From the NCBI GenBank assembly GCA_907163375.1, contig CAJQUW010007819.1:310001-374000 (forward strand): a stretch of DNA of 64,000 nt. Direction: 5' to 3'. The notes beneath the pieces are model-generated. The model saw only the letters and a list, made by a program, of their open reading frames with translations, had not been told where the DNA came from and ran no database searches. The DNA comes from Prostheceraeus crozeri (Eukaryota; Platyhelminthes; Polycladida; Euryleptidae). The first letter of the stretch is position 1; each line of letters begins with the position of its first letter. The position numbers and the translations under genes were made by a program. Shown here one piece after another: positions 10,303-20,586 of the stretch.

Positions 10303-12685
10303 TTATTTTCCATCTGTTGAATTGCAAAGTACGACTCGAGAGCGAGGTTGACCGATGACGACATCGTTTACAATTGTGAGATCTTTCGGCATTTCCCAAT
10401 ATTTTTAATTGAAAGGCCGATCAAATCAATACAGCGATAAGATCGACCATCTCGAAAACTCATCGATGAAGTATTTTCCTTCGTTCTTGATATTCTCACT
10501 GACAAAAGTAAAAAAATCTTATCAAAAACCAGTTAATTTTGCTGATGGATTTTTTAAAAGCTTCCTAGCGCAAGTGTCGATCAAATACACTGATAAAATA
10601 GATAATGTCAATTATCTCAAAAACCCCTCTGTGAAAAATCTTCACTTTGGTCTCATTGGATGAAATCGATAATATTGATCATCATGAAAATCCATCGATG
10701 ATGCATTTCCCTTATATTTTCTTTGGAAAGAGCGCAGAATTCTTATCTACAATCAATCAATCAAAAATAATCAATGGGACTTTTCAACTAATTTTTGTTT
10801 CTAACACAACCCTGGCAAATGAATAGAAAACAAAGAATATGTGCTTTCTAATAGCATGAAATAACACAGAATTTAAAATACGACTGATGCATTTATATGC
10901 TGGAACGTTTCAGTCTATTTTCACAGTCAATTGACCAGTACTGTCCGTCATTTATTCATTTATGTAGTGCCGTAACGATTTCTCCGTAGCAACAGACTGC
11001 AACATATCGGAATTGCAAGTCGTTTGTTCTTATGCATGTAGTTATCGGCTGAAGCTTCGATTCTCAACTCCCGGTTTTCACATGCACGAAGGTTAATAAT
11101 TCTTCTCCTCTATTACGCGGGGAATTTCAACTCAACTCATGAAAAAATATTGGCAATTGTCTTTGTAGAATGATAATTAGATCTTAATTAGATAAAAAGA
11201 GAATAAAGTCCTGTTTATATTTAGAGGCACATTTGTGAGGCTCTTTTCCTCCACGTGATGTGGTTTATAATTATTTAGATTTCTGATTACCATCAATGTG
11301 GTTACGGATTGGGGTTTGCATTGATTGTTTTTAGACTCTGAAACGTTTCATAAATGATTCCTTCGTGTTATCAGAGAGGACATTTAGCGAGAAATCAACC
11401 AAACAGGAAGCTAATGGGCGCCATTAAGTGTTCCCATTCCATAATTCCAACCTTTGACTGAACAGCGGTTATCCGATCGAAGCTCTAAACAACAGACGGT
11501 CAATTGCACTCTAAAATCTCAATTATTTGCTGTATTTGTTTATTGTTATTCTCCCTGCGATTGGAGAAACACTCATGAATTTACACTAAATTGAGATATT
11601 CGATAGAGCATGGATATTAGATAATATCACGATGCTGTCACTCCTCAGTGGAAATCAGTTCTTGAAGACTCTTAACAAGAGTTAAACTATTTCATGACCG
11701 AGATGAAACTAGCACTCGAATGTCACAATACCGTGCATCACTCGCTAATCTTTGTTGATTACGATTCATCAAAGGTCGAGGACAAAAAGAGCCCAACAAG
11801 TAAAGATTCAAGATAGCTCCAGATCATTCATATTGGACACAAAAGATAACTATAAATTATATTAAAAACAGTATGTGCAAATGGATAAGTTCCCTCTTCA
11901 CAACAGCATCATCAGGTCCAAGAAAGATTATTATTGATATGAAAAATTCTGTGATATCTACGGGGTTTTGAACATGCAAATGGAGGGGATTTAGCGGGCT
12001 TCTGGGAGAATCCTAATAGGATTTTAAATGCGATGAATTTTAAAACCCACGTGAAATAAAATGTATGTGCATGCAAATTGTTTTACAGCAACTTTTGCAA
12101 TAACATCAAGAACACATGTTAGGATTTACCTTTTTCCTAGATTAGGTAAATTCCTAGATTAGATTTGACAAATTTTCTACGATATCTGCATTTGCATACA
12201 ACTAACGGTGCTTGTGAGAAAGGATGTGGCTTGTGATAGGAAGTGAAATGGAAAAAGTGATGTTGTGATGTGATGGCTATATTTATATGATTGCAGTTCA
12301 CTTCATCGTCAGGTCGCTTCATCAATGTCTATGTCAGAAGTCATTGGATTCCCTGATAAAGCTGAAAGACATCATGGCTTAAAGTCTATGAATTATTATG
12401 TTAATTTATATCTTTAACTATCTATGGATGCATGATACTCTTGAGCGAGTAGAAATTAAGTTTGTGCAGAATGAGACATTCAGTCGCCGGCTAAAGAACT
12501 TTTCGGGTGACGGAGATGCAATAATCCAGCGGTGATGCCCTAATGAGACCACCAATGCATGAAAGGAAGATAGGTTTCTGACTGATTGATTGATGCCGGC
12601 GTCACTGCTTAGTGAGAGGCTGCGTGTGAGAACTTCATAAATAATGACAGTGTTATATCTTGTCATATTCGGCATAGCCTCATTC
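10303..12685. other. No gene recognised; weak imperfect repeats at 10422-10715
   Basis: Unassigned DNA. Around 10422-10490, 10576-10645 and 10670-10715 there are loosely similar segments with GAT-x-AAAT, TCAATTAT/CATCTC and AAAA-x-C motifs, suggesting a diverged tandem array. I found no exon or conserved protein motif in the rest. Confidence 0.35.
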
Positions 12686-14592
12686 TAGAGGCCGGGAAAA
12701 TATGTGAATAATTTTGCAACTTTATGTTTTTTCTATGTGACCGTTTACCCCAAATTATATGATGAAAAACTAAAAATATGTGATCAAAATATTCAAAATT
12801 ACAGCTTATTAATGAATAAGGACAAATGATCACAATTATTATTGTTCATCATAAGATCAATTATACAGGCTCTATGCAATGTCGGCTGGTGAAAACGAGC
12901 TTCACCCATGTCTCGTAGCAGTGCGTCATTAACTGCTCGTAAAACTTCAATATCTGGGTATCTTTTCACTACAACTGAAGAATGCTTCTCTCAGTTGCTC
13001 TCCAACAACACCGGGCATTTCGTTCAATGATGCTTGGGTATCTGCTAATATCGAGAAGGCTGAAGTTAAAGATAGTTCCGATGTTTCGAGCTGTTTCAAA
13101 TGAATGGGGAGAAAGGCGAATTTTGAGCAAATAAATGCCACGTCACTTTTTAGCTTCGGGTTCTCAACAAGTTCTCTCGCTTTTTCAATGGAGATTGAAT
13201 CGTGAGGGTCAAGCTTGCTCAATACAGACTTGATTGATCCCATATGTTGAGCATAAAATATGGCCGCATCAATCCAAGTTCCCCATCTGGTAAGTATCGG
13301 TTCAGGGGTAAGTATCGGTTTAGGGTAAATCACATGATTTTTTCCAAACAACCACTCGGCTGGGAGATTTGAGGAAAAGTGACAAGTGACGTGGATCATA
13401 TCGGAATAAAAACTTTAAGGTCCTCTCCTGATTTCGGCATGTTATCTGCTGCATCACTTACGAAAAGCTTAAAATGAGAAGGTTGAAATCAGGCCAAAAT
13501 AAGCGCAAAGTATCGTTGATCAAACGAGATATCGTAGACGAGTTTGTTTTCTCGAGAAACGCACAATTCATGAGAAACGGAGGGTTGTACTTTTTACTAT
13601 CCAGTTTTCCAGTGAGAACATTAGCTACATGTCGACCACATGTATCCGTAGTCTCATCGAGACAAACCAAATAGGACAGTCTTTCAATGAAGTTTTGATT
13701 TCAGTCTTAACATCGTCGTAGCATTCAAATGAACTCGTCGAATCGTCGTTTCATCTGGTAGTGTAATCCCGATGTTTTACTCCAAGAATTCACAAAATTT
13801 CACATTCGATGCCGGTAGTTTAATCCAGGGAATGCTAGCGAATAACATGGTTCACATAGTTCCATGTCAGGGATATCAGTCCTTGATTTCTCCTCATTCT
13901 GCGATGAGCAAACGTCTTCTAGCTGCGCTTGTGAATATCTCCTTTTCACTTTTAATTTAATGTTCTGAATATGAGTGCCGGTTTTCTGGTGTTGGCTTAG
14001 CTGAGATTTCTGCGTTGCTTCGATGGCCTTCTCACAAGATAAACAAAATGCATTTTTCCATCAGGCATGAACTTGAACGTTACACTACTCTCGTTGAACT
14101 CTTTTAACCATTTAGCACAGACGCAGGCGCTGGCAGTCATAATTCCAAGATTTAGACTATTCCCGGAATCGTTAAAATACTTCGCTCCTTTCATTCCGGA
14201 ATCGTCTCATTTCATTACTGGTTCATAGCTCACATCGATAGGACCAATAGTTAGATGTAAATTGTTCGCTACCAAGCTACTACTATAAATTCCTTACAGT
14301 GACGTCACTATCACATCACCAACAAATCACGCCTTCACAAGGGATACGCTTACTCAGTGGTTCACATTGCGTGCCTATGATAAGGGAAACTCAAGCCATC
14401 ATTGACAACTACCGGCTAGCTACTCAAAAACATTTGCAGTTGTTCGAGTCACTAAAGAAATCAAGAAATATTAGACGGTTTTCGTGAAGTATGTGAAAAT
14501 TTGTTTAAACAGATTTTATGTTTTACCCAGTAATTTCTCCCATTTTACGTGAAAAAAATTTTTTTTGCGATTAAATATTTTCCCGACCTTTG
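12686..14592 (-). mobile_element. hAT-type DNA transposon, CGGBP1-like, decayed
   Basis: About 1.9 kb bounded by related ends: TAGAGGCCGGGAAAATAT at the left (12686-12703) and, on the other strand, CAAAGGTCGGGAAAATAT at the right (14575-14592). Inside, the minus strand holds the pieces of one hAT transposase of the kind related to vertebrate CGGBP1, from an N-terminal zinc finger near 14060 to a C-terminal domain at 12947. Several stops and frame changes break it. No clear 8-base target duplication remains, which fits an old insertion. Confidence 0.7.
12947..14200 (-). pseudogene. hAT transposase, CGGBP1-like, broken
   Basis: Read from the 5' end: a BED/C2H2-like finger near 13995-14070 (FCLSCEKA, then QHQKTGTH), whose cysteines appear only after a frame change from KMHFVYL; a spacer broken by stops (13700-13970); the catalytic-domain start VCLDETTDTCGRHVANVLTG, with LEKTNSSTISRLIND and LRLFWPDFN (13458-13670); then a frame change to MIHVTCHFS and RWGTWIDAAIFYAQH (12947-13399). 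The DETTD box, the LEKTN box and the TRWGTW box are the hallmarks of this hAT branch. The protein would have been about 400-450 residues. At least three frame changes and several stops make it dead. Confidence 0.75.
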
Positions 14593-14813
14593 CTAGTTAC
14601 AGATGTTCTGAACAATAGAGCGAAGCCTATTGTGATATTACCAAATGATTAAGAAGAAAATAATTTATAAAACGTGATTTAAGAAGCAAACGTAAACGTA
14701 GACATACAAAGACACGAATAGATAAAAGATAAGATGCTTGCTTATTCCTTCCATGCTTTAATGACAAAACGAATATACAAATCAGCTGATCAATCAATGA
14801 TTATATGTATATG

Positions 14814-15709
14814 TACAGTGCGCGACAGCAAGTTGGAAAATTAGCATAAATCTACGGATACGTATTTTTTCCAACACCTAAAAATTGTTTACTATTAGGA
14901 AATATCGACAAATTTATAATCATCTGAAAGAGAATTTTCGGATCTATCATTTGAATGTTGTTGAATTAATTGTTTTTGAAATTGGTGGTTCCTAGAGGCC
15001 CATAAACCCGAAAGCCCCAAATTTTCTTTGACTTGTTTTGACAAGCATATAAATCAACTTGAAACATTCTCCTTGTAATATTCAAAACCGTCACAAGATT
15101 GGCTTTCAGAAAATATATAGTTTGAAAGTGTTTTCTCGAAGTTTATAGGCAATATTTTGAAAGTAGTATAGATAGAAAATGTGGCGATTTTTTCATTTTC
15201 AGAATGTGTTGCGATAATGACAGAAATAACGCTGTTAACTAACTGGTGACATTTATTTACCTCAAAACTAGTGTTTTCTGCTTTTGTTGGGTAAATTTAA
15301 GGCCCTTCGAAGAAATATTATGAAAATGAAAAAAATCGCCACATTATCTATCTATACTACTTTCAAAATATTGCCTATAAACTTCGAGAAAACACTTTTA
15401 AACTATATATTTTCTAAAAGCCAATCTTGTGACGGTTTTGAATATCACAAGGAGAATGTTTCAAATTGATTTATATGCTTGTCAAAACAAGTCAAAGAAA
15501 ATTTGGGGCTTTCGGGTTTATGGGCCTCTAGGAACCACCAATTTCAAAAACAATTAATTCAACAACATTCAAATGATAGATCCGAAAATTCTCTTTCAGA
15601 TGATTATAAATTTGTCGATATTTCCTAATAGTAAACAATTTTTAGGTGTTGGAAAAAATACGTATCCGTAGATTTATGCTAATTTTCCAACTTGCTGTCG
15701 CGCACTGTA
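14814..15709. mobile_element. Foldback element with TA flanks (Tc1/mariner-like MITE)
   Basis: Two arms of about 390 bases, 14814-15202 and 15320-15709, are inverted copies with only a few mismatches and enclose a 117-base loop. The outer ends are TA followed by CAGTGCGCGACAGCAAG and its complement, which fits Tc1/mariner-type elements that start with CAGT and duplicate TA. The open frame at 15284-15469 lies mostly in an arm and shows no protein motif, so the element is non-autonomous. A transcript through it would form a very long hairpin. Confidence 0.8.
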
Positions 15710-16803
15710 CTTCAAGAAGCAAAAAATAAAGTCACTAGTCAAAAAAACAGATGAGCATGGCAGCTACACTTTGCCGGAAAAAGTTTAATTATTTATCAAT
15801 TTTATTTCTGTCATAGTAGTTACATTGGTGAACCATCGAGAACCCGGAACGTCCGCTGATGAAGAAAGAAGTTTTCTTCACTTCTGGCGTTAAAGAAGAG
15901 TGACAGATCACTCGGAATTTCAAAATCGAAAAGAATTGCTATTACTGCCACTAACTCAAGCAGTGTCAAGCTGATCTATGCCTTTTGTAGTAAATATCAC
16001 AGTATGATTTAAAGCTGAGGTCTTGACAAGCTGCAAGTAGCTAAAATATGAACATTCAAAACTCATGCTTTTTGACCTCATCGTCCTCTTATGCTTCACA
16101 ATGCAGAGAAACGTGAAACTATTCACGCGACTCTCTGGTTGAATTTGTTTGAAAGTCATTTTGAATGGCTTTGAACCCCTTTAACTGTATCAGGTAACAT
16201 ATCGTTCACTCCGTTGATGAATTCAATATCAGCAGAGGCGAGAACTACAAATTGAAGTTAGCCTCAATATCGTGAATCAATTCTTATGTGCACCCAGGAC
16301 ATTTCCCTCATGCAGCCACCACAGTGATCGAGAGAGGTGACCCGTTGAGGTTCCAGTAGTCGGTAAGTCTACATCACGAAATTCTGCAACTTTATAATTG
16401 AGAAACTTAATGTAAGCTGCAACTTGATATTAAATTATCGTATGCGCCATGATGTCAAATCTGAATTCCTGATTTCATCATTCCCCCACCGGACGTGACC
16501 CGTCTGTTCAGTGAACATCGACAAATTTGTTGCAGGATGATATTTATTACTTATTCTGAAATGTAGATAATGACAAAATTATAAAAGAGATGGGAAACGA
16601 GCTGTTTCGCAACTATTGCATGACACTGATAGACGTGGATCTCATAGAGGCTATTATGGACACCACAACGAATGATGTCCGAGCTGATAGAAGATGAAAC
16701 TCTAGCAACACTGAATTATGGACATGAATATATCGGAGGATAAGGTGTTTCGGTCGATTGTTTCATAGGTAGCAGCACCCGTAGTCAGAATTCAAAATAA
16801 AAC
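15710..16803. other. No gene recognised
   Basis: Unassigned DNA between the foldback element and the inverted-repeat Penelope fragment. No motif-bearing open frame was found. Confidence 0.45.
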
Positions 16804-17850
16804 CACAATGATTAGGAAAGAAAAAGTTCATCCCTTGCTTTTACTCGTCATTCAGCGAGCATAATCATGGGAATATAAAATTTGAGGGGACATGAAATAG
16901 TTAAATGGATGATGAAATAGAGATGATTCAGTACACTTGTGAAGGCAAGGATGGACTCCTGTCGCAATGCACGCGTTGACCGATCCCACGAACAACCAGT
17001 CAAAATTACTGTAGCCAGTGGTTTATTTCTTTGAGCTCTTCGCATATGTAGTCCTGAATTTTTAGATGCTGAAATAGATTACATCTTTGCCACTTTATTG
17101 AAATTAGGATATCCTAAACATGTTATTCAACGTACTTTTCTCAAGGCGAAATCTACTCTTTATAAACTGACTCCCAAAGCTGATCCTACGTCACACTCTT
17201 CATGGATGACCATTCCCTTTGCTCCATCTCTCAATACTAGGATTCATACTAACCTTCATCGTAATCTCATTTGTGATGTTAGTTTTCTTTACCCGAACAA
17301 ATTAAGATTTGTTTTGATGTCGAATGTTCCAAACAAACAATGGAGCGTTGGTGTTTATCGCATCAATTGTAGCAAATGTGACTAATTTTATGTAGGTGAA
17401 ACTGGTCGTTCATTAACCACTAGAGTGGGTGAACACAACGGCGATTTGAAGAATCACAATTTGAATAATGCTATGTATGTTCATTCCATCAGTTGTGATC
17501 ATTTTTTTAATTATGACAATTCTAAAATAATTTTTAAACGTAATGATGTCCATACTAGAAAAGTTGTAGAAAGTCCGTTTATTAGATTGTATACAGACGG
17601 TCAATCTAAATCCTGGCATGACTCATGTAAATAAACACGTGGCCCAACTGGTTGTTCGTGGGGTAGGTCAACGCTTGCATTGCAATAGAAGTCCATCCTT
17701 GCCTTCACACACGTACTGAATCATTATTACATCTCTATTTCATCATCCATTTAACTGTTTCATATCCCCTCAAATTTTCATTCCCATGATTATGCTCGCT
17801 GAATGACGAGTAAAAGCTAGGGATAAACTTTTTCTTTCCTAATCATTGTG
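16804..17850 (+). mobile_element. Penelope-like fragment between inverted repeats (PLE-3)
   Basis: Arms of about 200 bases at 16804-17000 and 17646-17850 are inverted copies; both include the CATTCAGCGAGCATAATCAT stretch or its complement. Between them the plus strand carries the C-terminal third of a Penelope protein and no catalytic reverse transcriptase box. The layout (3' repeat in inverse orientation at the 5' side) repeats that of PLE-1 and PLE-4. The arms differ at many more sites than in PLE-1, so this is an older copy. Confidence 0.7.
17068..17634 (+). pseudogene. Penelope C-terminal region with GIY-YIG domain (PLE-3)
   Basis: The frame from about 17068 reads DAEIDYIFATLLKLGYPKHV, the helical element with the GYP-x-x-[VI] motif found between reverse transcriptase and endonuclease in Penelope proteins. 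It continues through IPFAPSLNTRIHTNL to the endonuclease: VYRINCSKCD, an in-frame TAA at 17382-17384, then FYVGETGRSLTTRVGEHNGD. CxxC, FYxGET and the R-x-x-x-H helix are the GIY-YIG core. The C terminus ends SWHDSCK at 17634. One stop separates the two strands of the core. There is no reverse transcriptase upstream, so it is a truncated, inactive copy. Confidence 0.75.
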
Positions 17851-18061
17851 TGCTTCGGTCGTTCTGCACACATGTGCACCCTGAAAATGATATTAGGTTT
17901 CCGGTTCATCGCTTTTAAGTAGGCCCTATTATATTTGAATAAATATTTAACTCTTTACTGGTGGGGGGGGGGCGGGTTGATTCGTCCGACCGATCATGAC
18001 CTGAATAATAACGCTAGTAGATTAAACCCTCAGAATCGGCTCTAGATAAAGAAACAACATT

Positions 18062-18330
18062 CGCAGTGGTGTATCCAAAAATCCTCAAATCAAAGCACCC
18101 AACACAAAAATCATCAAAGAAATCAATCAACACAAGCAAAACAGAAGGATCAGTAACATTTCTCCTGGCTGGTCACACACCAAAAACGCAAGCAGACTCT
18201 GGTGCACCATCCGCACACTCAATGACAAGAGCCGCAAATCACCCAAAAACATTACAATCAACTTCTTCAACAAACCTCTTCATCACAATCGCGCGCATCC
18301 CTATCGGTGGGGTCTCTCGACAACGATGTA
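18062..18330 (+). mobile_element. LINE fragment (endonuclease to reverse-transcriptase linker)
   Basis: The plus-strand frame starting at 18059 contains KEINQHKQNRRISNISPGW and SRLWCTIRTLNDKSRKSP, resembling the linker between endonuclease and reverse transcriptase of jockey/RTE-like LINEs, where a W-x-x-[IL]-x-x-LN box sits before the reverse transcriptase. About 90 residues only. It may be an outlying part of the old LINE whose reverse transcriptase start lies at 19160-19377. Confidence 0.4.
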
Positions 18331-19139
18331 GCTCCTCGTACTGAAAAGGTGACTTTTTAATTTTCGCAAAAATAATTACAGCTGGAGCTAACAACATAGA
18401 TTTTCGCATGCATACATATACATTACCGATAGAAGATGACCTGAAGACTTTCTAGTATTCCAAAACTGATAACTCTAAACTTAGAACTTCTCATTTTATT
18501 AGAGAAAAGAAATAGCATGTTATTTTACTGAGAGTTTCTGCTTCCCATTGGATAAAAAATATGTTTTTCTATAATCTGTCTGACAAGAATAGGAACCGGC
18601 AGAATTCGACATGCCCGCAGATTCGTGGTGCATGCTTGGGTGTACGACATTCTGAGTGTCTCATTTTTCAGTCTCGCCCCATGCAGAAACTCGCACTGGC
18701 AGCCGGACTGTAGCATGCAGCAATAGGCCTAGTGCATATCAACAAGATTAATAATAATAAAAATGATATAATTTGGTCTCAATCTTTGATTTGACATTGA
18801 TTCCCATTGATTCCCTTTGACATTTGATTTCCTTTGTTGCAATATCCTTGGCTTGTCTGAAGCATTGCCCATGCAGAGGCTTCGCATGCCACTTCCTTAG
18901 TCTGTCGTCCACTTGTGGTGCTTTCCATGTTTGTAGTTTCTTGGGTCTTTGCTTGTTGTACTAATTTGATTTCAACATCACAGGCAGTGGATCGTAAATG
19001 GCATGTAATACTTCAGACTAACCAAGGATATTTTAACGAAAGAAACGAAAGAACGAAGTACAATTGGCTAGCCAATGCCAAATTAAAGATTGAGACGGAA
19101 TCACTCAGCCGCACAGGATCAGACTCTGAACACGAAGGC
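18331..19139. other. No gene recognised
   Basis: Unassigned sequence between two LINE-like pieces; it may be decayed LINE or an insertion into it. TTTGA and TTGATT-type short repeats occur near 18780-18840. Confidence 0.35.
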
Positions 19140-19377
19140 ACACTTAAAGTACACATCCTGACGACTTCAACAATGCTCTCTACTTACTCATGATCGATTG
19201 CGAAAAGCCTTCGATTCCATCAGCCACGCAGCAATGCTCTCGGCTATTTTTTCAGAAAGAGAGTGTGCCATTAAGTGTTTCAATGAGTGTGAATCCAACA
19301 ATTTCCACCCCTTGCATCATTCAGTTCCGTCTCGTTTACTTGTGCATTCCATATGTACGAACTACTCAAAGACTGCA
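19140..19377 (+). mobile_element. LINE fragment, start of reverse transcriptase
   Basis: The plus frame at about 19180-19377 reads RLRKAFDSISHAAMLSAIFS, the catalytic box A of a non-LTR reverse transcriptase (L-x-KAFDSI-x-H-x-x-L). The Gypsy element begins immediately after, at 19378, and its 5-base target duplication CTGCA occupies 19373-19377, so this LINE was the target. I do not see the LINE continuing with confidence past 26110. Confidence 0.5.
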
Positions 19378-19450
19378 TTTAAAACCACCTTCTACCAGAA
19401 GCAAACTCTATTTATTGACAAGCAGCTACGTACGAAGTTTCCGCATAATG

Positions 19451-20275
19451 TTTTCCAGAGAAATAAAAGTTTTGAAAGGAGTTCCGCAAGGCTCAGTCCT
19501 TGGGACGGCAATCTTTGCCACCTTTACATCTGACCTTATGTGCAAGAATCCCAACAGCGCTAATGTAATGTATGCCGATGATATCACACTCGTGGTGCCA
19601 CTTGGTGCAGATCCGTTGGATGATAAAGTGCTCAAGCAGACCTTGAATGTCGAAGTATCTGCTGTTCCAGACTGGTGCTCCTCGAACAACTTGAAACTCA
19701 ATGCTGAAAAATCGAGCGTGTTATTGTGTTTGAAGAATGTGAAGAAGCCCGAAATCAAACTTCCGATTAAGCTGGTGACCAAATCCAAAGTGCTGGGTGT
19801 CACTATCAACAATAATCTAACATGGCACGATCACATACGAGATATTACATCGAAGTGCAATCGCCGACTTTGTATTCTCAGGAAAGTTAAAGGCTTCACC
19901 AATAAAAGAAATCTCCAACAAGTATACAATGGTATAGTTCGATCGGTTGTCGAATATGCTTGCCCAGTTTTCGTCTCTCTGCCTAAGACTTTAGAAAATA
20001 AACTGGAAAGGATTCAACGACGTGCATTCAAGCTGATGGACATTCAAACCCACGTCTCCCTAACTCAAAGAAGAGAAATGATAAGCAAAAAGCTTTTCAA
20101 GAAAGTCGAGTCACACCCACACCATCGACTGCACCAGTATCTACCAAAGCGCCTTCAGTATTCAAGACATTATGAAATTGTATTCTGTCGCCTCAAAAAG
20201 AGAAAACGAACTTTCTTCCCTTACACCGCAAAGCTATTCAACGAAAGTATGTTCCAATCGCGACGAGGACTGTAG
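19451..20275 (+). pseudogene. LINE reverse transcriptase, C-terminal part
   Basis: The genuine LINE portion starts at FSREIKVLKGVPQGSVLG and runs about 275 residues to TAG at 20275. Motifs in order: GVPQGSVLG (box B), VMYADDITLVV (box C, catalytic aspartates), WCSSNNLKLNAEKSSVLL (box D region), KVLGVTINNNLTWHDHI (box E), then the thumb and the usual C-terminal R-x-x-F-F-P-x-x-A-x-x-x-N segment (KRTFFPYTAKLFNESMF). The upstream open frame from 19190 is LTR and flanking sequence, not LINE. Fingers and box A are lost through 5' truncation, so there is no activity despite the open frame. Confidence 0.85.
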
Positions 20276-20469
20276 TACACCACAGCAGATGTACACGAGA
20301 GTCTTTTTATTCATCTACCGTATATTATCACTAACTTTCAGAATGTACTTGTATCTATTCATGTCAGAGCTTTTAACATCGATATTTGATTTTTTTAAAG
20401 TTGTACTGTGTCTCATTCTTTGTAATTATGATTTTCATTCGACGAGAAATAAACACCATTATTATTATT
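19451..20469 (+). mobile_element. 5'-truncated CR1-like LINE inserted in the Gypsy 3' LTR
   Basis: A LINE copy sits inside the 3' LTR. LTR sequence ending CGCATAATG stops at 19449 and resumes after a second ATAATG near 20470, giving a 6-base target duplication. The copy begins within the reverse transcriptase and ends in a TTATTATTAT tail, typical of simple-repeat 3' ends in the CR1/L2 group. The reading frame is open to its stop, so the insertion is recent relative to its host element. Confidence 0.8.
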
Positions 20470-20586
20470 ATAATGCATAGTTCAATATTTGAATAATGCC
20501 AATGGAAACATGGCATTTCAACATGGCAGCGCAGACATTCAACTATAACATAGAATTATGGCCGCATTCATGCGTCATACATAACA

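Noticed and set aside
18066-18344. 92-residue open frame on the plus strand
   Set aside because: A different frame of the same DNA shows the LINE linker pattern; this one looks like its shadow.
19190-19450. N-terminal 87 residues of a 361-residue open frame leading into a LINE reverse transcriptase
   Set aside because: This part is read through old LINE flank and Gypsy LTR in an unrelated frame; the real LINE begins at about 19451.
19426-19812. 128-residue minus-strand open frame
   Set aside because: Antisense to the LINE reverse transcriptase; no independent motif.
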